Source: Octadecabacter arcticus 238 (GTDB taxonomy: Bacteria > Pseudomonadota > Alphaproteobacteria > Rhodobacterales > Rhodobacteraceae). Taken from it: DNA of 64,000 bases. Under the pieces are notes generated by a model. It did not search any database. It worked only from the letters and a program-made list of their open reading frames with translations, and had not been told where the DNA came from. Below are positions 7,870 to 16,517 of the stretch, in pieces; positions within the stretch are counted from its first letter, which is position 1; every line of letters starts with the position of its first letter. The translations under genes and the position numbers were made by a program. The stretch lies in NCBI RefSeq assembly GCF_000155735.2, contig NC_020910.1, positions 95,684-159,683 on the forward strand, written 5' to 3'.

Positions 7870-9465
7870 GTGATTGAATTGTCAGCCATGGACTGTGCAG
7901 ACCTCGTAAATGACGGGGCGACAATTGCTGTTACCGGCAATGGTGGCGGCATGCTTGAGCCGGATGCAATCTTTGCAGCCCTCGAATCCCGTTTCCTCGC
8001 AACCGGCCACCCCAAGAACCTGACGCTGATTCATGCACTTGGAATTGGCGACGGCAAGGCTCGCGGCATCAGCCGATTTGCACACAAGGGCATGGTGGGT
8101 CGCGTTATTGGCGGGCATTGGTCTTGGTCGCCGCAGATGCAGCGACTGGCACGCGACAATGATATCGAAGCTTTCACCCTGCCGTCTGGTGTGATTTCGC
8201 TTCTGCTGCGCGAAAGTGGGGCAGGCCGTCCTGGTTTGATCACGCATGTTGGTTTGGGCACGACATATGATCCGCGCGAAACTGGGGGTGCCGCCAATGA
8301 GGCTGCGAAATTGGCAGTGCCGCTAAGTGAAATCGTTGTTCTGGGTGGCAATAAATACATTCGCTACCTACCCATTCATCCTGATTTTGCGATCATTCGG
8401 GGCACCTATTGCGACCAGACAGGAAATATATCCGGCGCAGAAGAAGCTGGTGACTTAGATGTTTATTCTGTGGCTCTTGCTGCGAAAAACGCAGGTGGAC
8501 AGGTTCTCGCGCAAGTGCGTGAAACACGCAAAGCAGAGGCCTGTTATGCACGGCTTGTTTCTGTACCAGGCGTACTTGTCGATTGTGTGGTAAAGATCGC
8601 AGACCAGCCGCAGACGCATTTTCGCAATGATCAGCCAAGCGTCGCTGGTTTGCCGCATGCAACCGCTCCTATTGGGGAGGCCTTTGAAGGATTGACCCTT
8701 CCGCAAGGTGCGCGGGCCATCATCGCGCGGCGTGCTGCCGATGAAATCATCGATGGGCAGTCCGTGAACTTTGGATTTGGAATTCCCGGCGGGATCGCGG
8801 CCATTCTTGAAAGCCGTGGGTCTATCGGTAAGATATGGGTCACCGTTGAGCAGGGCATCCACAATGGTCGTCTTATTGACGGGCCGTTGTTTGGTGCCGC
8901 GATCAATCCGCAGGCCATTATGCGCTCTACCGATCAGTTCGATTATTATAGCGGTGGCGGGGCAGATATCGCCTTTTTAGGTGCTGGCGAATGCGATGCT
9001 GCTGGCAACGTCAATGTTTCCCAATTGGGTGGTGATGTCGTGGGGCCGGGTGGTTTTGTTGATATTTCGCAAGGTGCGAAACAGGTCGTGTTCTGCGGAA
9101 CGTTTGAGACGGGTGGGCTTCGCGTGGCTGCAGCCAAACAGACTTTGTCGATTGAAAATTACGGCCGCATTCCAAAATTTGTAGATCAGGTCCGCGAAGT
9201 CACATTCGCAGGTGCGCTTGCCGCGGCAACAGGTAAGCCAGTCACCTACATCACAGAGCGTGCCGTTTTCCAACTGACCGCGACCGGCATGGAATTGATT
9301 GAAATAGCTCCAGGGGTTGATCTGCAAAAGGATATTCTCGATCGCATGTCATTCGCACCTCGGGTGTCTGAAAATCTGACGCTCATGCCCGCGCATTGTT
9401 TCGTGGGTGACGAAACCTGTGCCAAATCCTCTAAATCCAAAGCGCTAGGAGCAACACATGTCTGA
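7870..9465 (+). CDS. Acyl-CoA:acetate/3-ketoacid CoA-transferase (fused alpha-beta, propionate CoA-transferase type)
   Basis: Transfers CoA between an acyl-CoA and a free acid, activating a carboxylate without ATP. Both CoA-transferase domains are in one chain of about 531 residues: TVTGNGGG-like loop and PKNLTLIHALGIGDGK in the first, FGFGIPGGIAAILE and the active-site glutamate in WVTVEQGIHNG in the second. A GTG at 7843 would lie inside the operator; I prefer GTG 7870, which gives the usual IELSAMDCADLV start after an agaaag ribosome site. It overlaps the next gene by 8 bases. Downstream of an aldehyde dehydrogenase it would activate the acid that enzyme makes. Confidence 0.87.
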   Translation: MIELSAMDCADLVNDGATIAVTGNGGGMLEPDAIFAALESRFLATGHPKNLTLIHALGIGDGKARGISRFAHKGMVGRVIGGHWSWSPQMQRLARDNDIEAFTLPSGVISLLLRESGAGRPGLITHVGLGTTYDPRETGGAANEAAKLAVPLSEIVVLGGNKYIRYLPIHPDFAIIRGTYCDQTGNISGAEEAGDLDVYSVALAAKNAGGQVLAQVRETRKAEACYARLVSVPGVLVDCVVKIADQPQTHFRNDQPSVAGLPHATAPIGEAFEGLTLPQGARAIIARRAADEIIDGQSVNFGFGIPGGIAAILESRGSIGKIWVTVEQGIHNGRLIDGPLFGAAINPQAIMRSTDQFDYYSGGGADIAFLGAGECDAAGNVNVSQLGGDVVGPGGFVDISQGAKQVVFCGTFETGGLRVAAAKQTLSIENYGRIPKFVDQVREVTFAGALAAATGKPVTYITERAVFQLTATGMELIEIAPGVDLQKDILDRMSFAPRVSENLTLMPAHCFVGDETCAKSSKSKALGATHV

Positions 9466-10957
9466 CGCGGTACAACAGGTCTTTGCAGATCCAAGGCGCT
9501 ACCAGAACTTTATTGATGGCGCGTTTGTTGATGCATCTGATGGCGCAACGATTGAACGCGAGAGCCCTGCGCATAGCCGTGTGGTCAGCATTTATGCGGC
9601 CGCAACCAAGGACGATACAGATGTCGCGATTTCGGCTGCACGGTGTAGCTTTGATAGCGGTAATTGGGCGTATGCCTATGCTGGTGACCGTGCCGCGGTT
9701 TTGCGTGCCGTTGCGCAAAAAATCCGTGATAACGTCGAAGAACTTGCACTTGTGGAAACGTTGGAATCTTCGAAGCCCATTGGCGTGTCGCGCGGCGAGG
9801 TCATGTTTGCTGCCGAACTTTGGGACTATGCTGCGGGTCAGGCACGCGGGTTGCACGGTGACAGTCACAACAATCTTGGTCCCGACATGATGGGTATGGT
9901 GCTACGCGAACCGATTGGTGTTGTTGGCATTATTACACCTTGGAACTTTCCGCTGCTGATCCTGTCCGAGCGATTGCCTTTTGCACTAGGTGCAGGCTGT
10001 TCAGTTGTTGTAAAGCCAAGCGAATTCACATCCGGCACTTCATTGATGCTTGCACAATACTTGGTTGATGCAGGCCTACCTAAGGGCGTCTGCAATATAC
10101 TGGCCGGAGACGGCGCAATAGTTGGGCAAACCATTATCGATAGCCATGATGTGGACATGGTGGCCTTTACCGGTTCCAGCCGCGTCGGCAAAATGGCGAT
10201 TAAAGCGTCAGCTGGAAACATCAAGAAGCTGTCGCTAGAGTTGGGCGGCAAATCGCCCTCCGTCGTGTTTGCGGACTGCGACATAGATGCCGCCATTGAC
10301 GGTGTACTTAAGGCGGCAAACGTCAATATGGGTGAATGCTGCATCGCGGGATCACGGTTACTGATTCAGGATAGTATTGCAGATGCGTTTCAGGCGAAAC
10401 TTGCCGCGCGTCTCAAAGATCTGAAAATGGGTGACCCCTTCGATCCAACATCGCGCATTGGTGCGATCATCAACGATCGCCAATATGCACAGATATCGTC
10501 TTACGTTGATATTGCGGTGAAAGAGGGCGCGACCATGGTTTGTGGCGGTGATCAAGATGCATACGATGGCTTGTTTTTCCCACCGACGATCATTGCTGAT
10601 GTGCGCCCCGAGATGCGCGTCGCTCGCGAAGAAATCTTTGGTCCGGTGCTTGTCATGATGACGTTCCAGGATCGCGATGAGGCGATCAAGCTTGCGAATG
10701 CCACCGACTATGGTTTGGCTGCCTACGTTTGGACGCAGGATTTGGCCAATGCGCTTTATTGCACGCGTCACATCAAAGCGGGTCGGGTCTGGGTGAATTC
10801 CGCGCTGGATGGTTTCCCAGAGATGCCTTTGGGCGGCTTTAAGCAGTCGGGCAACGGTCGTGAAACCGGCCGCTACGGTATTGAGGAATATACAGAATTG
10901 AAGTCCGTCCATTTACAAATGGGCACGCAGAAAGAGCGTTGGGTCACCGACGTCTAA
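9458..10957 (+). CDS. NAD(P)-dependent aldehyde dehydrogenase
   Basis: Oxidises an aldehyde to the acid. This 499-residue protein has the ALDH core: ITPWNFPLLILSERLPFALG, the cofactor loop VAFTGSSRVGKM, the general-base glutamate in SLELGGKSPSVVF and the catalytic cysteine in NMGECCIAGSR, then EEIFGPVLVMMTF and PLGGFKQSGNGRE at the end. It is most like betaine- or aromatic-aldehyde-type ALDHs. The ATG overlaps the CoA-transferase stop, so translation is probably coupled. The GMC alcohol oxidase in the same region could supply its aldehyde. Confidence 0.93.
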   Translation: MSDAVQQVFADPRRYQNFIDGAFVDASDGATIERESPAHSRVVSIYAAATKDDTDVAISAARCSFDSGNWAYAYAGDRAAVLRAVAQKIRDNVEELALVETLESSKPIGVSRGEVMFAAELWDYAAGQARGLHGDSHNNLGPDMMGMVLREPIGVVGIITPWNFPLLILSERLPFALGAGCSVVVKPSEFTSGTSLMLAQYLVDAGLPKGVCNILAGDGAIVGQTIIDSHDVDMVAFTGSSRVGKMAIKASAGNIKKLSLELGGKSPSVVFADCDIDAAIDGVLKAANVNMGECCIAGSRLLIQDSIADAFQAKLAARLKDLKMGDPFDPTSRIGAIINDRQYAQISSYVDIAVKEGATMVCGGDQDAYDGLFFPPTIIADVRPEMRVAREEIFGPVLVMMTFQDRDEAIKLANATDYGLAAYVWTQDLANALYCTRHIKAGRVWVNSALDGFPEMPLGGFKQSGNGRETGRYGIEEYTELKSVHLQMGTQKERWVTDV

Positions 10958-10997
10958 GCAAAGGAATAGGATCGTTTTCACGATCTATGGAGGAAAG

Positions 10998-12122
10998 ATG
11001 GCTGATATTGTTCTCAAAAACGTCCGCAAGTCCTTTGGGACTGTCGATGTAATCAAGGGCGTCGACCTAGAGGCCAAGCATGGCGAGTTTGTCGTCTTTG
11101 TTGGCCCGTCCGGCTGTGGAAAATCTACACTTTTGCGGATGATTTGTGGCTTGGAACGCATTACCTCTGGCCAGATCTTGCTGGACGGCGAAGACATGAG
11201 TGAAGTTGAAGCATCGGATCGTGGCACTGCGATGGTGTTCCAGTCATACGCGCTTTACCCGCATATGACGGTTGCCGAAAACATGAGCTTCAGTCTGCGC
11301 ATGGCAAAGGTTGATAAGGCAGAGATCAAGCGGCGCGTCGATCAGGCAGCCAATATTCTTCAGATCCAACATCTGTTGGATCGCAAGCCAAAGGAAATGT
11401 CGGGTGGCCAACGACAGCGTGTTGCCATTGGCCGTGCTATTGTACGCCAGCCCAAGGTCTTTTTGTTTGACGAGCCGCTGTCTAATCTGGATGCAGAACT
11501 GCGTGTGCAGATGCGGGTTGAGCTATCCAAATTGCATAACGAAATTGGTGCAACGATGGTCTACGTCACGCACGATCAGGTCGAGGCGATGACCATGGCG
11601 GACCGCATTGTCGTTCTGCGCGATGGGTTGGTCGAACAAATCGGATCACCGCTGGAGCTTTACTCGAAACCAAACAATCGCTTTGTCGCGGGTTTCATCG
11701 GCTCACCTCAGATGAATTTCTTGGAAGGTACCGTAGATGCATGCGACGGCGTGTTGGCGGCTGTGACGGCGGCAGGAACAGTTGGCGGAATTCACATCCC
11801 TCTGCGGGACGGGGCAAATGTACGCCCAGGTCAAAAGGTATATGTCGGCATTCGACCCGAACATTTTGCTGTCTCTTATGGCGACACAGGCCTGTCTGTT
11901 CTTGTTGATGTTGTTGAAAATCTTGGCGGTCTTGCTTTTGCCTATGGCAAGACAGAGATGGGGCAGGACGTCATTCTTAAAGCTGATAGCGAAAAGCCAC
12001 TCTCATTTGGTACACAAGTTAAAGCCACTCTACAGGCCGAGTACTGTCATTTGTTTGATGAAACTGGTGCAACTGTCAGTGCCGCAGCGGGTGCCGTGCG
12101 CCTGCAAGAAGCAGCAGCGTGA
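10998..12122 (+). CDS. Carbohydrate ABC transporter ATP-binding protein (MalK/UgpC type)
   Basis: Energises the CUT1-type importer encoded just downstream. Walker A is GPSGCGKST (residues 36-44), the signature is MSGGQRQRV, Walker B is VFLFDEPLSNLDAE and the switch histidine lies in YVTHDQVEAMTMADR. The C-terminal 130 residues form the TOBE-like regulatory part (GFIGSPQMNFLEG, VGIRPEHF). A clear ggagga site precedes ATG 10998. It is separated from the binding protein and permeases by the MaoC gene, an unusual interruption. Confidence 0.95.
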   Translation: MADIVLKNVRKSFGTVDVIKGVDLEAKHGEFVVFVGPSGCGKSTLLRMICGLERITSGQILLDGEDMSEVEASDRGTAMVFQSYALYPHMTVAENMSFSLRMAKVDKAEIKRRVDQAANILQIQHLLDRKPKEMSGGQRQRVAIGRAIVRQPKVFLFDEPLSNLDAELRVQMRVELSKLHNEIGATMVYVTHDQVEAMTMADRIVVLRDGLVEQIGSPLELYSKPNNRFVAGFIGSPQMNFLEGTVDACDGVLAAVTAAGTVGGIHIPLRDGANVRPGQKVYVGIRPEHFAVSYGDTGLSVLVDVVENLGGLAFAYGKTEMGQDVILKADSEKPLSFGTQVKATLQAEYCHLFDETGATVSAAAGAVRLQEAAA

Positions 12123-12595
12123 ACCAGATGACCGAAACGCGCTTACAGCCCGGCAAATGTTACTTCGAAGACCTGCAGGTAGGATACTATTTTCAAACTG
12201 GCCGTATCGTAGTGACGGAAACGCATATCGTGAACTTTGCTGGGATTTCCGGCGACTTTTTCGACGTGCATATGGATGATGAATTCGCCCGCGCGCAGGG
12301 ATTTCCAGCGCGTATCGCACATGGTCTGCTGGGGCTTAGCCTTGTTGACGGGCTAAAAAACCGCGCTGATGTAAAGTTGCAAGCGGTGGCGTCTTTGGGT
12401 TGGAAAAGTTGGAACTTCACAGCCCCCATCGTGATGGGTGACAGCATTACGGCAAGAATATCAGTTGAAACCACCAAGCTGACGTCAAAGGGCGACCGCG
12501 GAGTTGTCGAGTTGCGGTTTGACGTCACCAATCAAGATGACGTGTTGGTCCAAACAGGGTGCAATGTCCTGCTGATGCAACGCGAGGAAAGTTAA
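12119..12595 (+). CDS. MaoC family dehydratase (hot-dog fold enoyl-CoA hydratase-like)
   Basis: Single hot-dog protein of about 158 residues. It carries the hydratase-2 motif region FAGISGDFFDVHMDDEFARA followed by GFPARIAHGLLGLSL, in which the D-x4-H pattern is catalytic in R-specific enoyl-CoA hydratases. The frame opens with a GTG that overlaps the ATPase stop (GTGA) behind an aagaag sequence; ATG 12128 is the alternative. Its presence between transporter genes suggests that the imported compound passes through a CoA-thioester stage with hydration or dehydration, matching the CoA-transferase upstream. Confidence 0.88.
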   Translation: MNQMTETRLQPGKCYFEDLQVGYYFQTGRIVVTETHIVNFAGISGDFFDVHMDDEFARAQGFPARIAHGLLGLSLVDGLKNRADVKLQAVASLGWKSWNFTAPIVMGDSITARISVETTKLTSKGDRGVVELRFDVTNQDDVLVQTGCNVLLMQREES

Positions 12596-12615
12596 TGCAA
12601 GAATAGTAAATTAAT

Positions 12616-12631
12616 AACTCACCAGTGAGTT
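12616..12631. promoter_or_regulatory. Putative TetR operator, site 3
   Basis: AACTCACCAGTGAGTT is the most symmetric copy of the palindrome found at 6863 and 7830. It lies 110 bases before the binding-protein gene, so the transport genes can be controlled separately from the upstream enzymes. A TAACTC box again overlaps its left half (12615-12620). Confidence 0.65.
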
Positions 12632-12725
12632 CAAAAGGTTGCCCCGATCAAAGGGTAAAAGTGGCCGTTTCACGGCTCACAAAATAGCCAAGAGGAAATG
12701 GCTGTCATAGCGGAGGAGAAAAGTT

Positions 12726-13958
12726 ATGAAATTCGTCAAAACACTATTGTGTGCAACAGCAGTTGCGGCACTTTCAACGGCGGCAAGTGCGCGGGAATTG
12801 GTGATGAACGCCAATACCTCGGACCCGGCACAAAAGCTGGCCATCGAAAATCTGATCACAGAATTTGAGGCCGAATACCCAGAGATCGACGTGATCTTCA
12901 ATCTGTATGATCACGAGGCTTACAAAGTTGCCATGCGCAATTTTCTGGTGTCAGACGCACCGGATTTGATCACGTGGAATGCGGGCAACCGGATGAAAGT
13001 CTTTGTTGATCTGGGGCTTCTGGACGATGTTTCGGACGTTTGGGAATCTGAGGGACTATACGAGTCCATGCCCGCCGTGGTGAGCGCATCGTCCGTTGAC
13101 GGCAAGCAGTACGGAGTTCCTTATGCCTATTACGCTTGGGGTTTCTATTACCGCAAAGACTTGTTCGAGCAGGCGGGTATCACCGAAACACCAACCACCT
13201 GGGAAGAGTTCAAAACGATCGGTGAACAACTGCAAGCCGCAGATATCACGCCAGTCACAATCGGAACAAAGAACCTGTGGCCCACAGCGGGCTGGTTCGA
13301 TTTTCTGAACATGCGGATCAACGGCGCTGAATTCCACGCCGAGCTTATGGATGGCGAGGTTGCCTATACTGACGACCGCGTCAAAGCCGTGTTCGCGCAT
13401 TGGGCAGAACTCGTTGAGGGTGACTTCTTCATCGAAAATCACCCAGCATACTCCTTCCAAGAGGCGCTGCCCTTCATGAACCAAGGTGACGCGGCCATGT
13501 ATTTGCTCGCGCCCTTTATTGTCTCAATGTTTCCTGAGGAAGTACGCAAGAACGTTGAATGGTTCCCATTCCCGACAATCGACGCTGACATGCCGATCTA
13601 TGAAGATGCGCCTACCGACAGCTTCCACATTCCTGCGAATGCATCGAATAAGGAAGATGCGCGCCTGTTCCTGCGGTTTGCAGCGCAAGCTGATGTACAA
13701 ACAAGGCTGGCCGGCACAATGGACATGCTCCCAACCAACATCAACGCAACCGTCAAGGATGACCGGTTTGCGCAGGGTGGCTTTGCTCAGCTAAGCCAAG
13801 CGGCTGGCATCATGCAGTTCTATGACCGTGATACCGATCCTGCTTTGGCCCGCGTTGGTATGCAAGGCTTCCAGGAGTTCATGCAGAACCCAGAGCGGAT
13901 CGACGCGATCTTAGAGCAGATCGAAGTCGAGCGTGCTCGCATCTACGGCGATCTTTGA
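12726..13958 (+). CDS. Extracellular solute-binding protein, CUT1 sugar ABC family
   Basis: Periplasmic receptor for the ABC importer. A signal peptide is clear (MKFVKTLLCATAVAALSTAA, then SAR, cleavage near residue 22). The mature part has family-1 binding-protein features: LITEFEAEYPEIDVIFN, DAPDLITWNAGNRMK, GVPYAYYAWGFYYRKDLFEQ and TPTTWEEFKTIGEQL. An ggagga site precedes the start. CUT1 receptors bind oligosaccharides, polyols or glycosides. A perfect hairpin follows the stop codon and may protect this mRNA section, giving more receptor than permease. Confidence 0.94.
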   Translation: MKFVKTLLCATAVAALSTAASARELVMNANTSDPAQKLAIENLITEFEAEYPEIDVIFNLYDHEAYKVAMRNFLVSDAPDLITWNAGNRMKVFVDLGLLDDVSDVWESEGLYESMPAVVSASSVDGKQYGVPYAYYAWGFYYRKDLFEQAGITETPTTWEEFKTIGEQLQAADITPVTIGTKNLWPTAGWFDFLNMRINGAEFHAELMDGEVAYTDDRVKAVFAHWAELVEGDFFIENHPAYSFQEALPFMNQGDAAMYLLAPFIVSMFPEEVRKNVEWFPFPTIDADMPIYEDAPTDSFHIPANASNKEDARLFLRFAAQADVQTRLAGTMDMLPTNINATVKDDRFAQGGFAQLSQAAGIMQFYDRDTDPALARVGMQGFQEFMQNPERIDAILEQIEVERARIYGDL

Positions 13959-13971
13959 TCCGACAACGCCC

Positions 13972-13997
13972 GCTCTGGCGCCTACGGGCGCCAGAGC
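13972..13997 (+). terminator. Intercistronic hairpin after the binding-protein gene
   Basis: GCTCTGGCGCC and GGCGCCAGAGC form a perfect 11-bp stem with a TACG loop, 14 bases after the solute-binding protein stop. There is no T-run, so it is more likely an RNA stabiliser or partial attenuator than a full terminator. A similar hairpin follows the TRAP receptor gene at 53466-53501. Confidence 0.75.
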
Positions 13998-14018
13998 CCA
14001 CCCGAGGAGGTTTTTATC

Positions 14019-14945
14019 ATGTCTGATCTTTCCGTTGGCGCCCCTGTGCCCGTAAGACGACGCCAAAGCTTTTTTCGTCGCAACAAGCTTGTGATCACGC
14101 CTCTTCTATTCATCGCGCCAGCCTTTGCGATGTTTTCACTCTTTGTGATTTACCCAATCATTCAATCAATAGCGCTGTCCTTTACCCAGTGGCAGGGCAT
14201 TGGCCCCAAGACATTCATCGGCTTTGAAAACTACCGACAGCTGTGGCACGATCCTGTCTTTTGGAAAGCTCTGGTCAATAACATCTACTGGCTTGTTCTC
14301 TTCCTGTTGGCACCTGTGATCGGGCTTTTCGTGGCCTTGTTTCTTAACCAAAAAGTATTCGGCATCCGGCTTGTGAAGTCGTTGTTCTTCTTTCCCTTTG
14401 TTGTATCGCAGATCGTGGTGGGCATGATCTTCACATGGTTCTATGATCCGTCCTTTGGCTTGATCGCCGCCATTATTGAACCCCTCGGTTGGACCATCCC
14501 GTCCATCCTTGCGGACGAAAACTGGGCGACCATTGGTGTGATCGTCGCCGGCCTTTGGCCGCAGACTGCCTATTGCATGATTCTTTACCTGACAGGGCTG
14601 AATAGCGTGAACCCCGAAATAGTTGAGGCCGCGCGTCTGGATGGTGCAAAAGGCTGGTGGCTGCTGGTGCATATTGTGCTGCCACAACTGCGGGCTGCAA
14701 CCTTTATTGCCATTGTGGTCACGATTATCGGCGCTTTGCGGTCATTCGACCTTGTTGCGATCATGACCGAAGGTGGCCCGTATAATTCGTCAAACGTGCT
14801 GGCTTACTACATGTATGACAATGCGATTTTCCGCTACCGCGTGGGCTATGCCGCGGCCATCGCCACAGTCCTCTTCATGATCATGAACGTCTATATCGCC
14901 TGGTTTCTCATGCGTCTGCTCAAGTCAGAGAAAGGGTCTCACTGA
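14019..14945 (+). CDS. Sugar ABC transporter permease (MalF/UgpA type)
   Basis: Inner-membrane permease of 308 residues with about six hydrophobic helices. The EAA loop that docks the ATPase reads EAARLDGAKGWWLLVHIVLP. The N-terminal segment LVITPLLFIAPAFAMFSLFV is the usual first helix of MalF-type CUT1 permeases. A gaggagg site precedes the start and the stop overlaps the next permease by one base, so the two are made together and probably form a heterodimer. Confidence 0.94.
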   Translation: MSDLSVGAPVPVRRRQSFFRRNKLVITPLLFIAPAFAMFSLFVIYPIIQSIALSFTQWQGIGPKTFIGFENYRQLWHDPVFWKALVNNIYWLVLFLLAPVIGLFVALFLNQKVFGIRLVKSLFFFPFVVSQIVVGMIFTWFYDPSFGLIAAIIEPLGWTIPSILADENWATIGVIVAGLWPQTAYCMILYLTGLNSVNPEIVEAARLDGAKGWWLLVHIVLPQLRAATFIAIVVTIIGALRSFDLVAIMTEGGPYNSSNVLAYYMYDNAIFRYRVGYAAAIATVLFMIMNVYIAWFLMRLLKSEKGSH

Positions 14946-15796
14946 TGTTTCCCCGCCCAATCCAAGACCAAAGCCTATTGCGGCAACGCCTCTATAAGAT
15001 CGCTTTGCCCATCTCACTGATTGTCTGGCTGCTACCGATGATTGCAATTGTCGCGACGGCTGGTCGGTCCTTATCGGACATCAACTATGGCAACTACTGG
15101 GGTGTGCCCACCGAATGGGCGTTTGTGGCCAACTTCACGGCTGTCTTCGATAGCTCGCCGATCCTGATTTATCTGATGAATAGCTTCATCATCACGGTAC
15201 CTGCAATCATAGGCGCGCTGGTCTTGTCGACATTGGCGGGGGCAGGGCTTGCGCTTTATAAGTTTAAGTTCCGCTTTTTCATCTTTGCGTTGTTTATTGC
15301 GGGCAACTTTGTGCCGTTCCAGATTTTGATGATGCCGGTACGGCAGCTGACCCTCGATCTGGGGATTTATGATACCTATTGGGGCGTGATCCTGTTCCAA
15401 ATCGCATTCCAGACAGGGTTCTGTACATTCTTCATGCGTAACTTCATCGCAGAGCTGCCGTTTGAATTGGTTGAATCCGCTCGGTCCGAAGGGGTCAGTG
15501 AATGGAAAATCCTGATCCATGTCATCGTGCCGCTTTTGCGACCTGCATTGGCGGCGTTGGCCGTGTTGCAGTTTACCTTCATCTGGAATGACTTCTTCTG
15601 GCCATTGATCCTGATCCAGTCGGATGAGCTGCGCCCGGTGACTTTGGGGCTGACGACGCTGAAGGGGCAGTTCATCTCATCGTTCAACTTGCTTGCTGCG
15701 GGGTCACTAATTGCGGCATTGCCACCTGTTATGATGTTTTTTGCCATGCAGCGCCATTTCATAGCAGGATTGACTTTGGGGGCGAGCAAAGGTTGA
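14945..15796 (+). CDS. Carbohydrate ABC transporter permease (MalG/UgpE type)
   Basis: Second membrane subunit, 283 residues. The EAA motif is ESARSEGVSEWKILIHVIVP. Helices include LPISLIVWLLPMIAIVATAG near the N-terminus and IIGALVLSTLAGAGLALYKF. The segment FVPFQILMMPVRQL is characteristic of the MalG side. The ATG shares a base with the upstream stop. The TetR gene follows after about 35 bases. Confidence 0.94.
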   Translation: MFPRPIQDQSLLRQRLYKIALPISLIVWLLPMIAIVATAGRSLSDINYGNYWGVPTEWAFVANFTAVFDSSPILIYLMNSFIITVPAIIGALVLSTLAGAGLALYKFKFRFFIFALFIAGNFVPFQILMMPVRQLTLDLGIYDTYWGVILFQIAFQTGFCTFFMRNFIAELPFELVESARSEGVSEWKILIHVIVPLLRPALAALAVLQFTFIWNDFFWPLILIQSDELRPVTLGLTTLKGQFISSFNLLAAGSLIAALPPVMMFFAMQRHFIAGLTLGASKG

Positions 15797-15830
15797 CCGT
15801 GGATATATGTATCGACAAGAGGTGTCTCTG

Positions 15831-16511
15831 ATGACCAAAGCCCCCCTACGTAAGGCCGCTGTGAAACGCATTGGTCGCAATGCCGATGTTGCAAAAGCTG
15901 ACCTGATCAGTTCAGCGCGACGGGAATTTGCCGACAAAGGGTTCGCGCTGGCCGGTATTGAAGCGATCGCAGAGCCGACCGGCCTGAACAAGAAGATGAT
16001 CTATCACTACTTTGGATCAAAGGAGGGTTTGTATGTCGCTGTTCTTGAAGAGGCTTATATAGGTATCCGAGAAATGGAAGAGTCTCTTGGCCTTGATCAG
16101 TTGGCCCCTTTGGACGCAATCCAGAAGCTTGTTGAGGCGACGTGGGACTATTACGTCGCCAATCCTGATTTCCTTGCCTTGGTTAACCAAGAAAACCTGC
16201 TGCGCGCCACGTATCTTAAGAAATCTGGCGTTATGAAAACGTGGACCAGCACGTTACTTAATCGTGTTCAAAGCGTTCTGGACCGCGGTGTTGCCGATGG
16301 CACGATTCGTGCTGGAATAGATCCGATGCAATTGAACCATTCGATTGCGGCCCTTGGATTTTACTATCTCAACAACCGTTTCACCAATGCCGAGCTTTAT
16401 TCCTTTGATCACATGGCTGCTGAGGCGCTTGCGACCCGCCGTGCATTCAATGTGGATTTCATCATGACATACGTCATGGCCGGTCCTGATAAACCTAAGC
16501 TAGAAAGGTAG
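15831..16511 (+). CDS. TetR/AcrR family transcriptional regulator
   Basis: Ligand-responsive repressor, 226 residues from ATG 15831 (behind aagaggtg); an upstream ATG at 15807 lacks a ribosome site. The N-terminal helix-turn-helix reads ISSARREFADKGFALAGIEA followed by IAEPTGLNKKMIYHYFGSKE, the usual TetR pattern, and the C-terminal part is a TetR ligand domain. It is the only regulator in this region and is embedded in the operon. I infer that it binds the three AACTC-type palindromes and responds to a pathway intermediate. Confidence 0.9.
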   Translation: MTKAPLRKAAVKRIGRNADVAKADLISSARREFADKGFALAGIEAIAEPTGLNKKMIYHYFGSKEGLYVAVLEEAYIGIREMEESLGLDQLAPLDAIQKLVEATWDYYVANPDFLALVNQENLLRATYLKKSGVMKTWTSTLLNRVQSVLDRGVADGTIRAGIDPMQLNHSIAALGFYYLNNRFTNAELYSFDHMAAEALATRRAFNVDFIMTYVMAGPDKPKLER

Positions 16512-16517
16512 CCGCCT

